Shown here one piece after another: positions 1 through 9,020 of a stretch of DNA of 64,000 bases. The DNA is from Lysinibacillus pinottii (lineage in GTDB: Bacteria; Bacillota; Bacilli; Bacillales_A; Planococcaceae), in assembly GCF_024753545.1 (NCBI RefSeq), contig NZ_JANTOO010000004.1, forward strand, positions 112,608 to 176,607, read 5' to 3'. Each line of letters begins with the position of its first letter. The stretch's first letter is position 1. A model generated the notes under the pieces. The model was not told the origin of the DNA. It saw only the letters and a program-made list of their open reading frames with translations, and did no database searches. The position numbers and the translations under genes are program-made.

Positions 1-26
1 TTCCATATCGTGTTGTTGGTAGTCAT
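1..26 (-). CDS. 5' end of a truncated gene leaving the window
   Basis: On the minus strand a GAGGAGG Shine-Dalgarno (about 32-38) lies just before an ATG at 24-26. The readable codons give MTTNNTIW before the window edge. The gene is divergent from the ABC exporter at 113, and with so few residues no family can be named. Regulators often sit divergent from such exporters, but that is only a positional hint. Confidence 0.45.
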
Positions 27-66
27 TTTTCCTCCTCTCATCTAATTATTGCTGTGTACCTTTCAC

Positions 67-94
67 TTGTTGTTTATAGTTTAGACATCAACAA
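67..94. promoter_or_regulatory. Inverted repeat between divergent genes, possible operator
   Basis: TTGTTG at 67-72 and CAACAA at 89-94 form an inverted repeat separated by 16 bases. It lies between the truncated minus-strand gene and the ABC exporter start. Such spacing fits a dimeric repressor site, but no regulator is identified, so this is speculative. Confidence 0.25.
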
Positions 95-112
95 CAAACA
101 GGAGGCTTACAC

Positions 113-961
113 ATGAAAGCAGTAATTGATGTACAGCATTTGAAAAAAACTTTTAATAAAGAAATCGCACTACAAGATGTTTCCTTTACTATACAAAAAG
201 GAGAAATATTTGGTTTCCTTGGTCCGAGTGGCTCTGGAAAAACAACTACTATTAAAATATTAACTGCGCAAACTGAAAACACTGCTGGAAATGTTCTATT
301 ATTTGGACAGCCAGCAGCTGACATGAAGCAAAGTCAAAATCGTAAACGTTTTGGCATATTAACAGATAACAGCGGTTTGTATACGAGGTTATCTATAGAA
401 GAGAATTTATTACTCTATAGTAAGCTATATGAGCTGTCAGTCACTGCCGTCAAAGAAGCTCTTGATTTTGTAAATTTATATGCTGATCGCAAAAAGAAGA
501 TAAGTCAGCTTTCAAAGGGCATGATACAGCGTGTTACACTGGCTAGAGCTATAATGCATAAGCCTGAATTATTATTTTTAGATGAGCCTACTTCTGCACT
601 TGATCCTGTAAATACAGAACATATCTATAATGGTTTACGAAAGCTGAATAACATGGGGACAACGATATTTTTAACAACCCATGATATGAGCGAGGCCGAA
701 ATACTCTGTGACCGAGTTGCTTTCCTGCATAAAGGGAAAATTCGAGCAATTGGCACTCCAAGCGACTTGAAGCAGGAATTTGGCACTGATTCCATGACTG
801 TTGAGCTTAAAAATGGTACACAAGAAGTGATCCAAAACGGGGCTCAAGATGCCGAGAAACTGTATCAATGGATGCAAGCCAATGACGTTACTCGAATCCA
901 TACAAATGAACCAACATTAGGCGATATTTTTATGCAAATAACAGGGAGTGATTTAGTATGA
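113..961 (+). CDS. ABC-2 type exporter, ATP-binding subunit
   Basis: This is the cytoplasmic ATPase of an ABC-2 exporter. Walker A is GPSGSGKTT at residues 37-45, the signature LSKGM is near residue 135, Walker B LLFLDEP is near 155, and the H-loop TTHD is near 189. The 282-residue length is usual for drug or lipid exporters of the CcmA/NatA type. The ATG at 113 follows CAGGAGG. Its stop overlaps the ATG of the permease at 958 by four bases (ATGA), so the two are translationally coupled. The substrate cannot be told from sequence. Confidence 0.9.
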   Translation: MKAVIDVQHLKKTFNKEIALQDVSFTIQKGEIFGFLGPSGSGKTTTIKILTAQTENTAGNVLLFGQPAADMKQSQNRKRFGILTDNSGLYTRLSIEENLLLYSKLYELSVTAVKEALDFVNLYADRKKKISQLSKGMIQRVTLARAIMHKPELLFLDEPTSALDPVNTEHIYNGLRKLNNMGTTIFLTTHDMSEAEILCDRVAFLHKGKIRAIGTPSDLKQEFGTDSMTVELKNGTQEVIQNGAQDAEKLYQWMQANDVTRIHTNEPTLGDIFMQITGSDLV

Positions 962-1665
962 ATATTTCAATGACAAGAATTCAAGCTATATTAATGAAAG
1001 ATTATAAGGAATTTTCACGTAACTATGCCGTATCTTCGATGGTACTCTTACCAATAATTTTGGCATTTTTGTATAATCAATCTGGTGCATCCTCTATCAA
1101 CGCTTATCTCTTACCTATTAATATAACGTTTTCTATGGTAACAGTTTATATACAATGCTGTTTAATTGCAGAGGAGAAGGAGAAAAACACATTACGAAGC
1201 CTGATGCTCTCCCCTGCTTCACTAGCAGATATTTTAATTGGTAAAAGCCTATTTGTTTTTATCGTAACGATGATCGTGGTAGCTATGTCTATTTTTATTG
1301 TGGGATATAACCCATCTAACCTACTCATTTTAGCTATTTCATTAATACTTTCAACTGTATTTTATATTGCACTTGGAACGATTTGTGGATTATTTTCTAA
1401 GTCTATAATGGAAGGTTCCATCATTGTATTACCGGTTATCATTATTTTCTCTTTTGGCCCAATTGCCCTAAATTTTGCTTCTACTTATCCAATCTTAAAG
1501 ATTGCAGAATGGTTACCAAGCTCACAATTATTACTGTTAGCCGAAGCATTAGAAGGTAAATATTCAGTGACAGATGTAATCATTCCTATGATGACGATAA
1601 TTGTTTGGTCCCTACTTTCTTGGTTTCTCGCTGCAATTATTTATAAAAAAAGAATGGTCGATTAA
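958..1665 (+). CDS. ABC-2 type exporter, permease subunit
   Basis: This 235-residue membrane protein has about six hydrophobic segments and a cytoplasmic stretch EEKEKNTLRSLMLSP between the second and third, a hallmark of ABC-2 permeases where the coupling helix contacts the ATPase. It overlaps the ATPase gene by four bases, so the two make one exporter. The last codons (KKRMVD) lie inside the transcription terminator at 1644-1680. The cargo is unknown; drugs, peptides or lipids are all possible for this family. Confidence 0.85.
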   Translation: MNISMTRIQAILMKDYKEFSRNYAVSSMVLLPIILAFLYNQSGASSINAYLLPINITFSMVTVYIQCCLIAEEKEKNTLRSLMLSPASLADILIGKSLFVFIVTMIVVAMSIFIVGYNPSNLLILAISLILSTVFYIALGTICGLFSKSIMEGSIIVLPVIIIFSFGPIALNFASTYPILKIAEWLPSSQLLLLAEALEGKYSVTDVIIPMMTIIVWSLLSWFLAAIIYKKRMVD

Positions 1666-1680
1666 TGACCATTCTTTTTA
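1644..1680. terminator. Bidirectional intrinsic terminator
   Basis: AGAATGGTC and GACCATTCT pair around a short AT loop. There is a T-run on the plus strand and an A-run before the stem, so the hairpin can end both the exporter transcript and the minus-strand ATP-grasp transcript. Its 5' arm is inside the permease coding end. Confidence 0.85.
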
Positions 1681-2832
1681 CTATGATAGTTCTTGCTCAA
1701 GTTTTTCAATCTCGCTAAGTTCATCGGCATACCATATTCCAACAAATCTAGAGGGAACAGGTTCATCGAAATAATTCCCGTCATAAAATGATAACGGAAA
1801 TAATATTTTATGTTCAACAAACCTCTTAATGGTTTGAAAGAAAACGTCATTTTCCTTTGGACTTTTTGCTGCATAGGAGGCAAATTTATTGATAGGCTTA
1901 CCTAAAGTATCATGAAACATTAGCATAGAGGTGGAGCCATTTTGGCGGAAATTCAAATCAATAGCCTGAACATCACCAGCCTCTGTGACAATTAAATCAA
2001 ATCCTGCTACACCAACAAAACCTTCTGCAACACCTTGTTCCATAATATGTCTTCCTACCTCAATTACCTTTTCAGGAACTTCATCTACTATTATATTACC
2101 GTGATAAATACCGTTTTCATCGGTAATTTGTTGTGAGGCTCCTAAATATTGAATACCTAGTTCCTCGGAGTGGACAAATTGACAGCTATAATTGTCCTTT
2201 GTCTGTAATAACTCCTCAATAATTATGCTCTCCGTTCCCGTCATTCGGAATTGCCGCAGACCTTCCGTCAGTTCCTCTTTATTATGGCAAATGATGACTC
2301 CATATCCTCCAGAGGTTGGGGAATCATCGCCCGGCTTAAGGACCACAGGCGGTTGCCAATTTTTGATGGCATCTGAGAGCCTATAGGTTTCAACATTTAA
2401 ACGACTCGGAACAAATTTGCTATCGATTAAATGATCAATATATGCTTTTGAATTCAATTCATTAAATTTCTCGGCATCCATCCAATAGCATTGACGGTCC
2501 ATATGTTCCAAGTCATGTATATATTGACAAACAATCGTTTTGTCGTCTTCACACCAAGAACGAATATGGGCTAAATACTCCTCCTGTGTGTCATAACTAA
2601 AAGGCTGTTCGACCCATGGTAAACCTGTTAATCGATGTAGTTCCCGAGCTTTTTCAGTTTGGGTAGCTCGGTGCACTAATACAGGAATATCAGCAATAGC
2701 TACTTCTCTAGAGGTTAGGGCATCCAGTTTATGAGGATCGTCCATCATCCATGGATTATCACTAAACGGCGTTCTTGGTGTATAAACTGCATTCTCACCA
2801 TAGATTTGTCTTAGCGTGTATTTTGGTTTCAA
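1681..2832 (-). CDS. ATP-grasp domain ligase, orphan
   Basis: This 383-residue protein has an ATP-grasp fold. VVLKPGDDSPTSGGYGV near residues 175-191 supplies the ATP-contacting Lys and glycine-rich loop, IIIEELL near 227 is the adenine-contact strand, and AIDLNFRQNGSTSM near 300 holds the Mg-binding Asp/Asn. Such enzymes join a carboxylate to an amine through an acyl phosphate. I cannot name the substrate. The start is TTG at 2832 behind GAGGG. No carrier protein, precursor peptide or obvious partner is adjacent; the GNAT gene upstream may be read with it. Confidence 0.7.
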   Translation of the reverse strand: MKPKYTLRQIYGENAVYTPRTPFSDNPWMMDDPHKLDALTSREVAIADIPVLVHRATQTEKARELHRLTGLPWVEQPFSYDTQEEYLAHIRSWCEDDKTIVCQYIHDLEHMDRQCYWMDAEKFNELNSKAYIDHLIDSKFVPSRLNVETYRLSDAIKNWQPPVVLKPGDDSPTSGGYGVIICHNKEELTEGLRQFRMTGTESIIIEELLQTKDNYSCQFVHSEELGIQYLGASQQITDENGIYHGNIIVDEVPEKVIEVGRHIMEQGVAEGFVGVAGFDLIVTEAGDVQAIDLNFRQNGSTSMLMFHDTLGKPINKFASYAAKSPKENDVFFQTIKRFVEHKILFPLSFYDGNYFDEPVPSRFVGIWYADELSEIEKLEQELS

Positions 2833-2945
2833 GTAGATTACCCTCTTTCAATTTTTAAGTACTCTACCCTTCCCCTTATTTTTTGACACTTTTTAATAGA
2901 AAAAACAGTCTTAGCGGCCAATAAAAATCCATTAAAACCCAAATA

Positions 2946-3530
2946 TTAAATAGATTCGCCTAATAATTGATTTAAGTGAATTTTCACCTGCGGCCACTCG
3001 TCTAACGTAATACTATACATCACTGTATGGCGAGCGGTCCCATCTTTCCGAATCATATGATTCCGTAATATTCCTTCCTTTGTCGCCCCAATACGCTCTA
3101 TAGCTTTCTGAGATTGAATATTTTCATGATCAGTTTTGATTTGAACTCGCTGTAAATGAAGGGTTTCAAAACAGTATTGTAATAATAGGTATTTACAATT
3201 GGTATTAATAGCAGTACGCCAGTAGACTGGTGTCAGCCATGTTGTTCCTATTTCAACCCGCTGATGTGTATCATCTATATCCATAAAACGTGTAGACCCT
3301 ATGATCTCTCCAGTCTTTTTATCCACAATAACAAAAGGAAATTCTGTTTTATTACGCCTCATTAATAAAGCATTTTCCACAAAGTTATGCACATCCACCA
3401 TTTTTTCGATCGTTGTGGACATATGTGACCAAATTTCTGGATAACTCGCCGCCTCTAATATCCCCGATAAATCATTTAACTCTAAAGGCTTCAGTTTAAC
3501 TATTTCATTTTCTAATGCCATAAACTCCAT
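2946..3530 (-). CDS. GNAT family acetyltransferase (RimJ/RimL type)
   Basis: The product is a 194-residue acetyl-CoA-dependent N-acetyltransferase. IIGSTRFMDID is the characteristic beta strand, VEIGTTWLTPVYWRTAINT is the acetyl-CoA binding region, and RVQIKTDHENIQSQKAIERI near residues 133-152 is the C-terminal motif typical of RimJ/RimL-like enzymes. They acetylate ribosomal protein N-termini, amino acids or drugs, and the substrate here is unknown. The ATG at 3530 follows GGAG at good spacing. It is divergent from the MocR regulator at 3627, with about 96 bases between, so that regulator could control it. Confidence 0.8.
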   Translation of the reverse strand: MEFMALENEIVKLKPLELNDLSGILEAASYPEIWSHMSTTIEKMVDVHNFVENALLMRRNKTEFPFVIVDKKTGEIIGSTRFMDIDDTHQRVEIGTTWLTPVYWRTAINTNCKYLLLQYCFETLHLQRVQIKTDHENIQSQKAIERIGATKEGILRNHMIRKDGTARHTVMYSITLDEWPQVKIHLNQLLGESI

Positions 3531-3626
3531 GATGTATCACTCCTTTTTTAATTATTTAACGGTAAATTTGATATGATAGAAAGTACCAATTATTAAAAAC
3601 CAGACCATACCAAAGGAGGTTATCTT

Positions 3627-4988
3627 GTGGAGCTATCCATTTCATTGACAGGAGATTCAGCCAAATACATTCAGATATACGAAGAAATTAGACAGTCTAT
3701 TTTATCTAAAAGGCTATTAGGTCATGAGCAATTGCCCTCTAAGCGAGCCCTTGCCCGAACTCTCGATGTAAGTGTACATACTGTGAAGGAGGCTTATGAA
3801 CAATTACTGGCAGAAGGTTATGTTTATAGTAAAGAACGGTCGGGTTATTTTATTGCTCCCTTTGAATTTGATTGGGTACAAGATGAACAGCAGCATGAGG
3901 TTCCTCTAAGGACAATCATATCCAATGACATTCAGTATGATTTTCATAACGGGCATGTGGATAACGAGGCTTTTCCCTATTCACTTTGGCATAAGCTCCT
4001 AAAAAAACATGTAAACAAGAATAATTTATCCATAAGTCCCTGGGCAGGTGAAGACCTATTACGCTCCGAGATTGCGCGCTATGTACAACGTTCACGTGGC
4101 GTTGTTTGTGATGCCTCACAAGTGTTTGTTTATGGTGGAACACAAAGTCAACTTCAAGCCCTTAGTCTCTTTTTAGGTCCCCAGAGTAAGGTCGGAGTAG
4201 AAGAACCGGGTTTTAAACGGGCACATACTACTTTACGACAATGCGGTTTGTCTACAGAGGCCATCCCTGTGGATAAAGCCGGTATAACTCTTCCTTCAAA
4301 AACAATTCACATGTTATACACAACACCAGCTCATCAATTTCCTTTGGGCATGATTATGACCGTAGAGAGAAGAGCCGCCTTGTTGCAATGGGCAAATTTG
4401 AATGAGGCATACATTATTGAAGATGACTATGACTCTGAATTTCGTTATAAAGGGCTGCCAATCCCCTCTTTAGCAAAAATGGATCAGCTTCAACAAGTTA
4501 TTTATTTTGGAACATTTTCTAAAACGTTGCTGCCTTCTTTGCGAATCAGTTATATGATTTTACCAAAGTCATTAATTGCATCGTTTAATGCCTTTAACCA
4601 TGATCAAAAATCAGTTGTCTCCAGAGTAGAGCAACTTGTTTTAGCTGATTTCATTGCACAAGGTCAATTTGATAAACATTTAGCGAAAATGCGGACAGTT
4701 TATCGTAAAAAACAACAAGCTCTACTAACTGCTATCTCCACTCATTTTTCGGAGGAATTTCAAATCATCGGTGAAAAATCTGGGCTACATATCGTGATGA
4801 AGTTACCTAATAGACTCTCTGAGAAAAATGCGATTCAACTTGCTCAAAAGATTGGAATTCTTGTCTATCCATGTTCTACTTCCTATCAGCATGGTACAGA
4901 GGATACTTTAATCATTTTAGGCTACGGTGGACTGACACTTCAGCAAATTGATGAAGGTATTGCACTCCTTGCTTCCGTCTGGCAATAA
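3627..4988 (+). CDS. MocR/GabR-type PLP-dependent transcriptional regulator
   Basis: The protein is a fusion of a GntR-type winged helix (residues about 10-78, with LPSKRALARTLDVSVHTVKEAY) and a class I aminotransferase domain (about 110-453). The PLP-binding lysine is in YFGTFSKTLLPSLRISY near residue 300, with the EDDYDSEFRY motif before it. The 453-residue length is normal for MocR regulators, which sense amino compounds or vitamin B6 forms. The start is GTG at 3627 behind a perfect AAAGGAGGT. It is divergent from the GNAT gene, the likeliest target by position. The effector is unknown. Confidence 0.85.
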   Translation: MELSISLTGDSAKYIQIYEEIRQSILSKRLLGHEQLPSKRALARTLDVSVHTVKEAYEQLLAEGYVYSKERSGYFIAPFEFDWVQDEQQHEVPLRTIISNDIQYDFHNGHVDNEAFPYSLWHKLLKKHVNKNNLSISPWAGEDLLRSEIARYVQRSRGVVCDASQVFVYGGTQSQLQALSLFLGPQSKVGVEEPGFKRAHTTLRQCGLSTEAIPVDKAGITLPSKTIHMLYTTPAHQFPLGMIMTVERRAALLQWANLNEAYIIEDDYDSEFRYKGLPIPSLAKMDQLQQVIYFGTFSKTLLPSLRISYMILPKSLIASFNAFNHDQKSVVSRVEQLVLADFIAQGQFDKHLAKMRTVYRKKQQALLTAISTHFSEEFQIIGEKSGLHIVMKLPNRLSEKNAIQLAQKIGILVYPCSTSYQHGTEDTLIILGYGGLTLQQIDEGIALLASVWQ

Positions 4989-5138
4989 CCTGTCATTTTA
5001 TTAGATGGTCGGAGTCAGTCTATACACGAAACTTTGTTTTAGACATAAAAAATATACAGATGATTCGAGACAAGGCGAAACCTTATAATGTTTTTTTCGT
5101 ATGTAAAGGTAAATGAACACATAAGGGGATAGACAATA

Positions 5139-5945
5139 ATGGAGAACCGTCAGCTATTAGAGCAGCACTTGCAGGAAATTCAGGATTGGGAAAAGGATCA
5201 AAGGGATTTATGGTTTTGGGAGAAACTAGGTAGAATACCGTTTAAGTTGTTAGATAAAATGACGCCTACTTTTATTCAAAATAAAATTGCATTATTAGTC
5301 GATGAATTAGGGAACTACATACAATCCGGTGGAAAATATTTAATCAATGAACAAGCCATGATTCAAAAAGTCCGTAACCATTCTTCCACAGAGCATATTT
5401 TGAGCATTTCAGATATTGGTCAAATTCCATTAGAGGATATGATTACTCTCAGTGATAAATTGCAAAATGAGCGTGTAAAGTTTGCGACTGTTCAAGGTGC
5501 TTCTACGGGGTTTGGCGGAATATTTACCTTGGCTATTGATATACCCGTTATTTTAGGAACCGCGCTGAAGACATTGCAAGAAATTGCTATTATTCATGGC
5601 TATGACCCTAATGATAAAATGGAGCGTATTTTTATTGTGAAATGCCTGCAATTCACAAGTGCAGATATTGTTGGGAAAGAAGCCATCTTACAGGAGCTTT
5701 CCACTATGAATAGTACTCATAAAGCTACTGACAATATGATTTCTCAGCTACAAGGCTGGCAGGAGGTATTTTATACGTATCGGGACCAGCTGGGCTGGAA
5801 AAAACTGTTTCAAATGATACCTATTGCTGGTATGATCTTCGGTGCATACGCAAATAAAGGAATGATTCAAGATGTTGCTGAAACGGGTATTATGTTATAT
5901 CGAAAAAGACGAATTTATGAAAAATTGAATGAATTAGAAAGTTGA
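5139..5945 (+). CDS. EcsC family protein
   Basis: This 268-residue protein matches the EcsC family. The conserved GASTGFGGIFTLAIDIPVIL region near residues 123-142 is hydrophobic, followed by a second non-polar stretch IPIAGMIFGAYANKGM near 230. In Bacillus EcsC is coded with the EcsAB ABC transporter, but no such transporter is next to this copy. Its role is unresolved; it may associate with the membrane. The ATG follows AAGGGGATAG. It stands alone between the MocR gene and a convergent oxidoreductase. Confidence 0.7.
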   Translation: MENRQLLEQHLQEIQDWEKDQRDLWFWEKLGRIPFKLLDKMTPTFIQNKIALLVDELGNYIQSGGKYLINEQAMIQKVRNHSSTEHILSISDIGQIPLEDMITLSDKLQNERVKFATVQGASTGFGGIFTLAIDIPVILGTALKTLQEIAIIHGYDPNDKMERIFIVKCLQFTSADIVGKEAILQELSTMNSTHKATDNMISQLQGWQEVFYTYRDQLGWKKLFQMIPIAGMIFGAYANKGMIQDVAETGIMLYRKRRIYEKLNELES

Positions 5946-5958
5946 TGATGAGAGATGG

Positions 5959-5978
5959 CGCTCTTCCTTATAAGAGCG
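5959..5978. terminator. Hairpin between convergent genes, weak terminator
   Basis: CGCTCTT and AAGAGCG pair around a six-base loop between the convergent EcsC and oxidoreductase genes. No T-run follows on either strand, so termination would be weak. Confidence 0.35.
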
Positions 5979-5994
5979 TCACCCTCCCTTGTTT

Positions 5995-6963
5995 CTACAT
6001 TTTAATTACTATTTTTCCCTGATGCTGACGACTTTCCATCAGTTCATGAGCTTTTTGCATATCCTCTAATGGAAATATTTTAGCAATGGGCACTTGGAAA
6101 CTATCCCCTTTTAATAAAGTAAAAATATGTTGAGCGACCTGTTGTAACATTTCTGGTCTTAAGTCCCTAGTCGTACCCAGACTAAATCCTTTTACATTAC
6201 GACAGCTACTATGTAAATCTGATGTCATAATAGTTCCTGCCTTGCCTCCACTATTGCCAAATTGTACAAGAGTGCCATATGGTGCTAAGCAAGTTAAGCT
6301 TTCCTCCGTAATAGCTCCCGCAATCGAATCAAAGATAATATCGACGCCAATACCTCCAGTAAAGTCTCGTACATGCTCACTAAATTGGTCATATGTAAGA
6401 ACATGATCTGCCCCAAGCTGATAGGCTATCGGTGCCTTCTCTAATGTACTTACAGTTCCAATAATTTGTTTAGCGCCTAGCTTTTTGGCCATTTGAATAA
6501 GCATTGTTCCTACCCCACCAGATGCAGCATGAATTAACACCGAATCATTCTGACTAATTGGTGCTATCTGATGTGTTAAGATATACGATAAAAACGATAC
6601 AGTTGGCACAGCTGCTACCTTCTCTAGCGGTACATCATACGGAACTTTAAAGACCAACTGTTCCTTTGCTACGACATACTCTGCATAAGCACCATTTATC
6701 GGAAATGCAATGACCTGGTCCCCCTTCTGAAAATTGCTGTTCTCATTAAAAACCTCTTCTACAATACCAGCAACATCTAACCCAAGAATCATTGGAAAGT
6801 TTCCTTTAGCCTTATTACCTGTCCGATTTTTAATATCTGCATAGTTCACACTCGTATAGATTGTACGTATTAGGATTTCTCCTGTTGAGATTGTAGGCTT
6901 TGGATATTCGGCATATGTTAATACATCAGACGTACCAAATTCATTTATTACGATAGCCTTCAT
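5995..6963 (-). CDS. Zinc-independent quinone oxidoreductase (MDR superfamily)
   Basis: The product is a 322-residue NADPH-dependent quinone reductase-like enzyme. The GroES-like catalytic half covers residues about 1-125, with the family's GLDVAGIVEEV, and the Rossmann half has AASGGVGTMLIQMAKKLGA near 145-163 for NADPH binding. The Cys/His ligands of zinc alcohol dehydrogenases are absent, so it belongs to the zeta-crystallin/QOR branch. Substrates are quinones or enones, not set by sequence. It is a single gene with no clear partner. Confidence 0.8.
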   Translation of the reverse strand: MKAIVINEFGTSDVLTYAEYPKPTISTGEILIRTIYTSVNYADIKNRTGNKAKGNFPMILGLDVAGIVEEVFNENSNFQKGDQVIAFPINGAYAEYVVAKEQLVFKVPYDVPLEKVAAVPTVSFLSYILTHQIAPISQNDSVLIHAASGGVGTMLIQMAKKLGAKQIIGTVSTLEKAPIAYQLGADHVLTYDQFSEHVRDFTGGIGVDIIFDSIAGAITEESLTCLAPYGTLVQFGNSGGKAGTIMTSDLHSSCRNVKGFSLGTTRDLRPEMLQQVAQHIFTLLKGDSFQVPIAKIFPLEDMQKAHELMESRQHQGKIVIKM

Positions 6964-7406
6964 TTTTTTCTCCCTCCTTGTTATAGTCGAATTATAAACT
7001 AAATTCCCAAAGAATGGAGATACCTTTGTGAAAATTAAACCTAAGCAAGAGAACTGTAATGGAATACCGTATGATTTCTTTAATTAAGGCAGCAATCGTA
7101 TATGCTTTATGTTATCTGGTACAGGGCTATAGTTACGAAAAACCTGGATACCTACTGTTATCACCTCTATTGTCACTGGACCATACAACGGCTAATCTAT
7201 TAGATAAACACCATTTTTGGCAATTGGCACAGCAGACCCGCATTTTTCACAGGAAAAATAGCTCTCAATCTTGCTGTTTTGATGAACTTATATCATTCCC
7301 TTGAGGATACTTCCAATTAACTCATACTATCCCGTTTTGCGAGTCGCTTTTCATCCAATTAAAAGCTTACATTCAAAAAAATGGACCATCTATTTCACCG
7401 TAGCAC
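6964..7406. other. Non-coding stretch with a decayed fragment
   Basis: About 440 bases separate the oxidoreductase from the T-box promoter. Two short plus-strand frames here lack a Shine-Dalgarno and family likeness and are not called. On the minus strand 7192-7287 reads as a stop-free stretch with FSCEKCGSAVPIA, which resembles half of a zinc ribbon, but it has no start and stops lie close on both sides. It looks like an eroded gene end. Confidence 0.4.
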
Positions 7407-7435
7407 TTACCAAAATTATCTATATATGCTACACT
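7407..7435 (+). promoter_or_regulatory. Sigma-A promoter for the T-box leader
   Basis: TTACCA at 7407-7412 and TACACT at 7430-7435 are separated by 17 bases, and TGC before the -10 gives an extended -10. Transcription would begin near 7442, immediately before the T-box stem I, which supports the call. Confidence 0.6.
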
Positions 7436-7441
7436 AACCAA

Positions 7442-7735
7442 AATACAGTGAAGAGAAGAGTAAATAAGGCTGTTCTTCCCAGAGAGCTCCGGTTGCTGAA
7501 AACGAGCAAGAACGAATTATTGAAACAAGCCTCAGAGTAGCGCATTGGATTTCTATTAGAATGATGGTGCGACGGGAACTCCCGTTATAGAGTTACAGTA
7601 TAAACATTCATTCATGTCGTACTGAAAAGGCTATTATGGCAACATAATAGTGAACTAGGGTGGCACCACGTGAGCATAAATTCTTCCGTCTCGTCCCTAA
7701 GACTACTGTCTTGGGGGTGGGATTTTTTTATTTTG
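7442..7735 (+). promoter_or_regulatory. T-box riboswitch leader of the MFS gene
   Basis: This tRNA-sensing leader has all its parts. AGTA is at 7459-7462, helix AATAA/TTATT at 7463-7467 and 7517-7521, and GTTCTT/AAGAAC above it. The apical AGAGAG and GGTTGCTG motifs follow. The specifier-loop strand GAAACAAG is at 7522-7529, and the T-box AGGGTGGCACCACG is at 7657-7670. Uncharged tRNA should stabilise the antiterminator and allow readthrough into the transporter at 7767. The specifier is ambiguous (ACA, AAC or CAA). The UGGC at 7661-7664 needs a tRNA whose discriminator is G, which favours Asn or Gln. Confidence 0.92.
7691..7728 (+). terminator. T-box terminator hairpin
   Basis: CCCTAAGAC and GTCTTGGGG pair around TACT and are followed by seven T. 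The 5' arm CCCT can instead pair with AGGG of the T-box at 7657-7660, giving the usual terminator/antiterminator switch. Confidence 0.9.
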
Positions 7736-7766
7736 CAAGGTCACTTTTGCAAGAGGAGGAATTTAT

Positions 7767-9017
7767 ATGAAAAAATCTTTAAAATCGTGGCGTTATCCAA
7801 TTATCCTTTTAAGTAGTATTGGTATTTCTAGTATCGGTGAATGGATTTATTTTATTGCTTTGAACCTTACTGTACTCAATCTGACAGAATCAGCACTTGC
7901 TGTTTCTGGCTTGTATATTATCAGAGCTCTCTCCACATTGTTTACTAATTTTTGGTCTGGTAGTTTAATAGACCGCTTTAATAAAAAACACCTGATGATC
8001 CTATTGAATCTTTGCCGGTCCATACTGATTGTCGCACTTCCTAGCTTTTTGAGCTTAGGATGGATTTATATTTTAGTCTTTATCATTACAGCTACTAGTT
8101 CTATGTATCATCCTACCTCTATGACTTATATCACTAAATTGATACCGATAGAGCAAAGAAAACGCTTTAACTCATTACGTAGTCTGCTTGATTCTGGTGC
8201 CTTCCTAACAGGTCCAGCTATTGCAGGCTTTCTATTTACACTAGGTACACCGAATATGGCTATATACTTAAATGCTATTGCTTTATTTTTATCTGCCTGC
8301 ATAACTATAAAAATGCCGGACGTTGAAGGACATGAACAATTAGGCTTTGCTCTTCGTACAGAAAAAGCAACAACATTTTATAAAATATTGCTCTATGATT
8401 GGAAAATGGTCGTCCATTTTAGCTTTAAAAATGCCTATGTGATGGCAGTCTATTTTTTATTTAGTGCTACCATTGTATTGATGACAGCGACTGATTCTTT
8501 AGAGGCTGCGTTTGCCACTCAAGTACTTGCTTTATCGGAGGGAGAATATGGGGTTTTGGTCAGTATTGCAGGTGTCGGTGTACTAATTGGTTCTCTAACC
8601 AATTCAGCCATTGTTGAAAAAACCTCTACTGCTTGGTTAATCGGCATGGGGTCTATAATGACAGCCTTCGGTTATTTACTGTTTACTTCTTCCTATACCT
8701 TTTTTATGGCAGCTTTAGGTTGCTTCCTCTTATCATTCGCAACAGCTTTTGCGAATACAGGTTTCTATACTTTTTATCAAAATAATATCCCTGCTGAAAG
8801 CATGGGACGTATAGGGAGTATTTATGGTTTTTTTGAAGCCCTTTTCATCATAATTTTGACAGCTTCATTTGGAGTTACTGCTGAAATTATTTCTATACGA
8901 TTTGTTATAGTAAGTGCCTCATTTGTCATGGTAACGGTAGCTATCATTTTATTTATTTTAACGATATGCCCTTCTAAAGCCACTTTTTATCAAAGTACTT
9001 CTGAGTCTCATAACTAG
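7767..9017 (+). CDS. MFS transporter under T-box control
   Basis: The product is a 416-residue integral membrane transporter with 12 hydrophobic segments. The cytoplasmic loop SGSLIDRFNKKHLMILLN near residues 65-82 is the MFS motif A position (G-x-x-D-R). It belongs to the MFS_3/EntS-like group that also holds macrolide exporters. The ATG follows AAGAGGAGGAA. What stands out is its leader: a full T-box, normally used for aminoacyl-tRNA synthetase, amino acid biosynthesis or amino acid transport genes. I infer that it moves an amino acid or a related compound, but direction and substrate are unproven. Confidence 0.8.
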   Translation: MKKSLKSWRYPIILLSSIGISSIGEWIYFIALNLTVLNLTESALAVSGLYIIRALSTLFTNFWSGSLIDRFNKKHLMILLNLCRSILIVALPSFLSLGWIYILVFIITATSSMYHPTSMTYITKLIPIEQRKRFNSLRSLLDSGAFLTGPAIAGFLFTLGTPNMAIYLNAIALFLSACITIKMPDVEGHEQLGFALRTEKATTFYKILLYDWKMVVHFSFKNAYVMAVYFLFSATIVLMTATDSLEAAFATQVLALSEGEYGVLVSIAGVGVLIGSLTNSAIVEKTSTAWLIGMGSIMTAFGYLLFTSSYTFFMAALGCFLLSFATAFANTGFYTFYQNNIPAESMGRIGSIYGFFEALFIIILTASFGVTAEIISIRFVIVSASFVMVTVAIILFILTICPSKATFYQSTSESHN

Positions 9018-9020
9018 GTA

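Noticed and set aside
7059..7540. Two short plus-strand frames upstream of the MFS gene
   Set aside because: They have no ribosome site, and the second runs through the T-box stem I.
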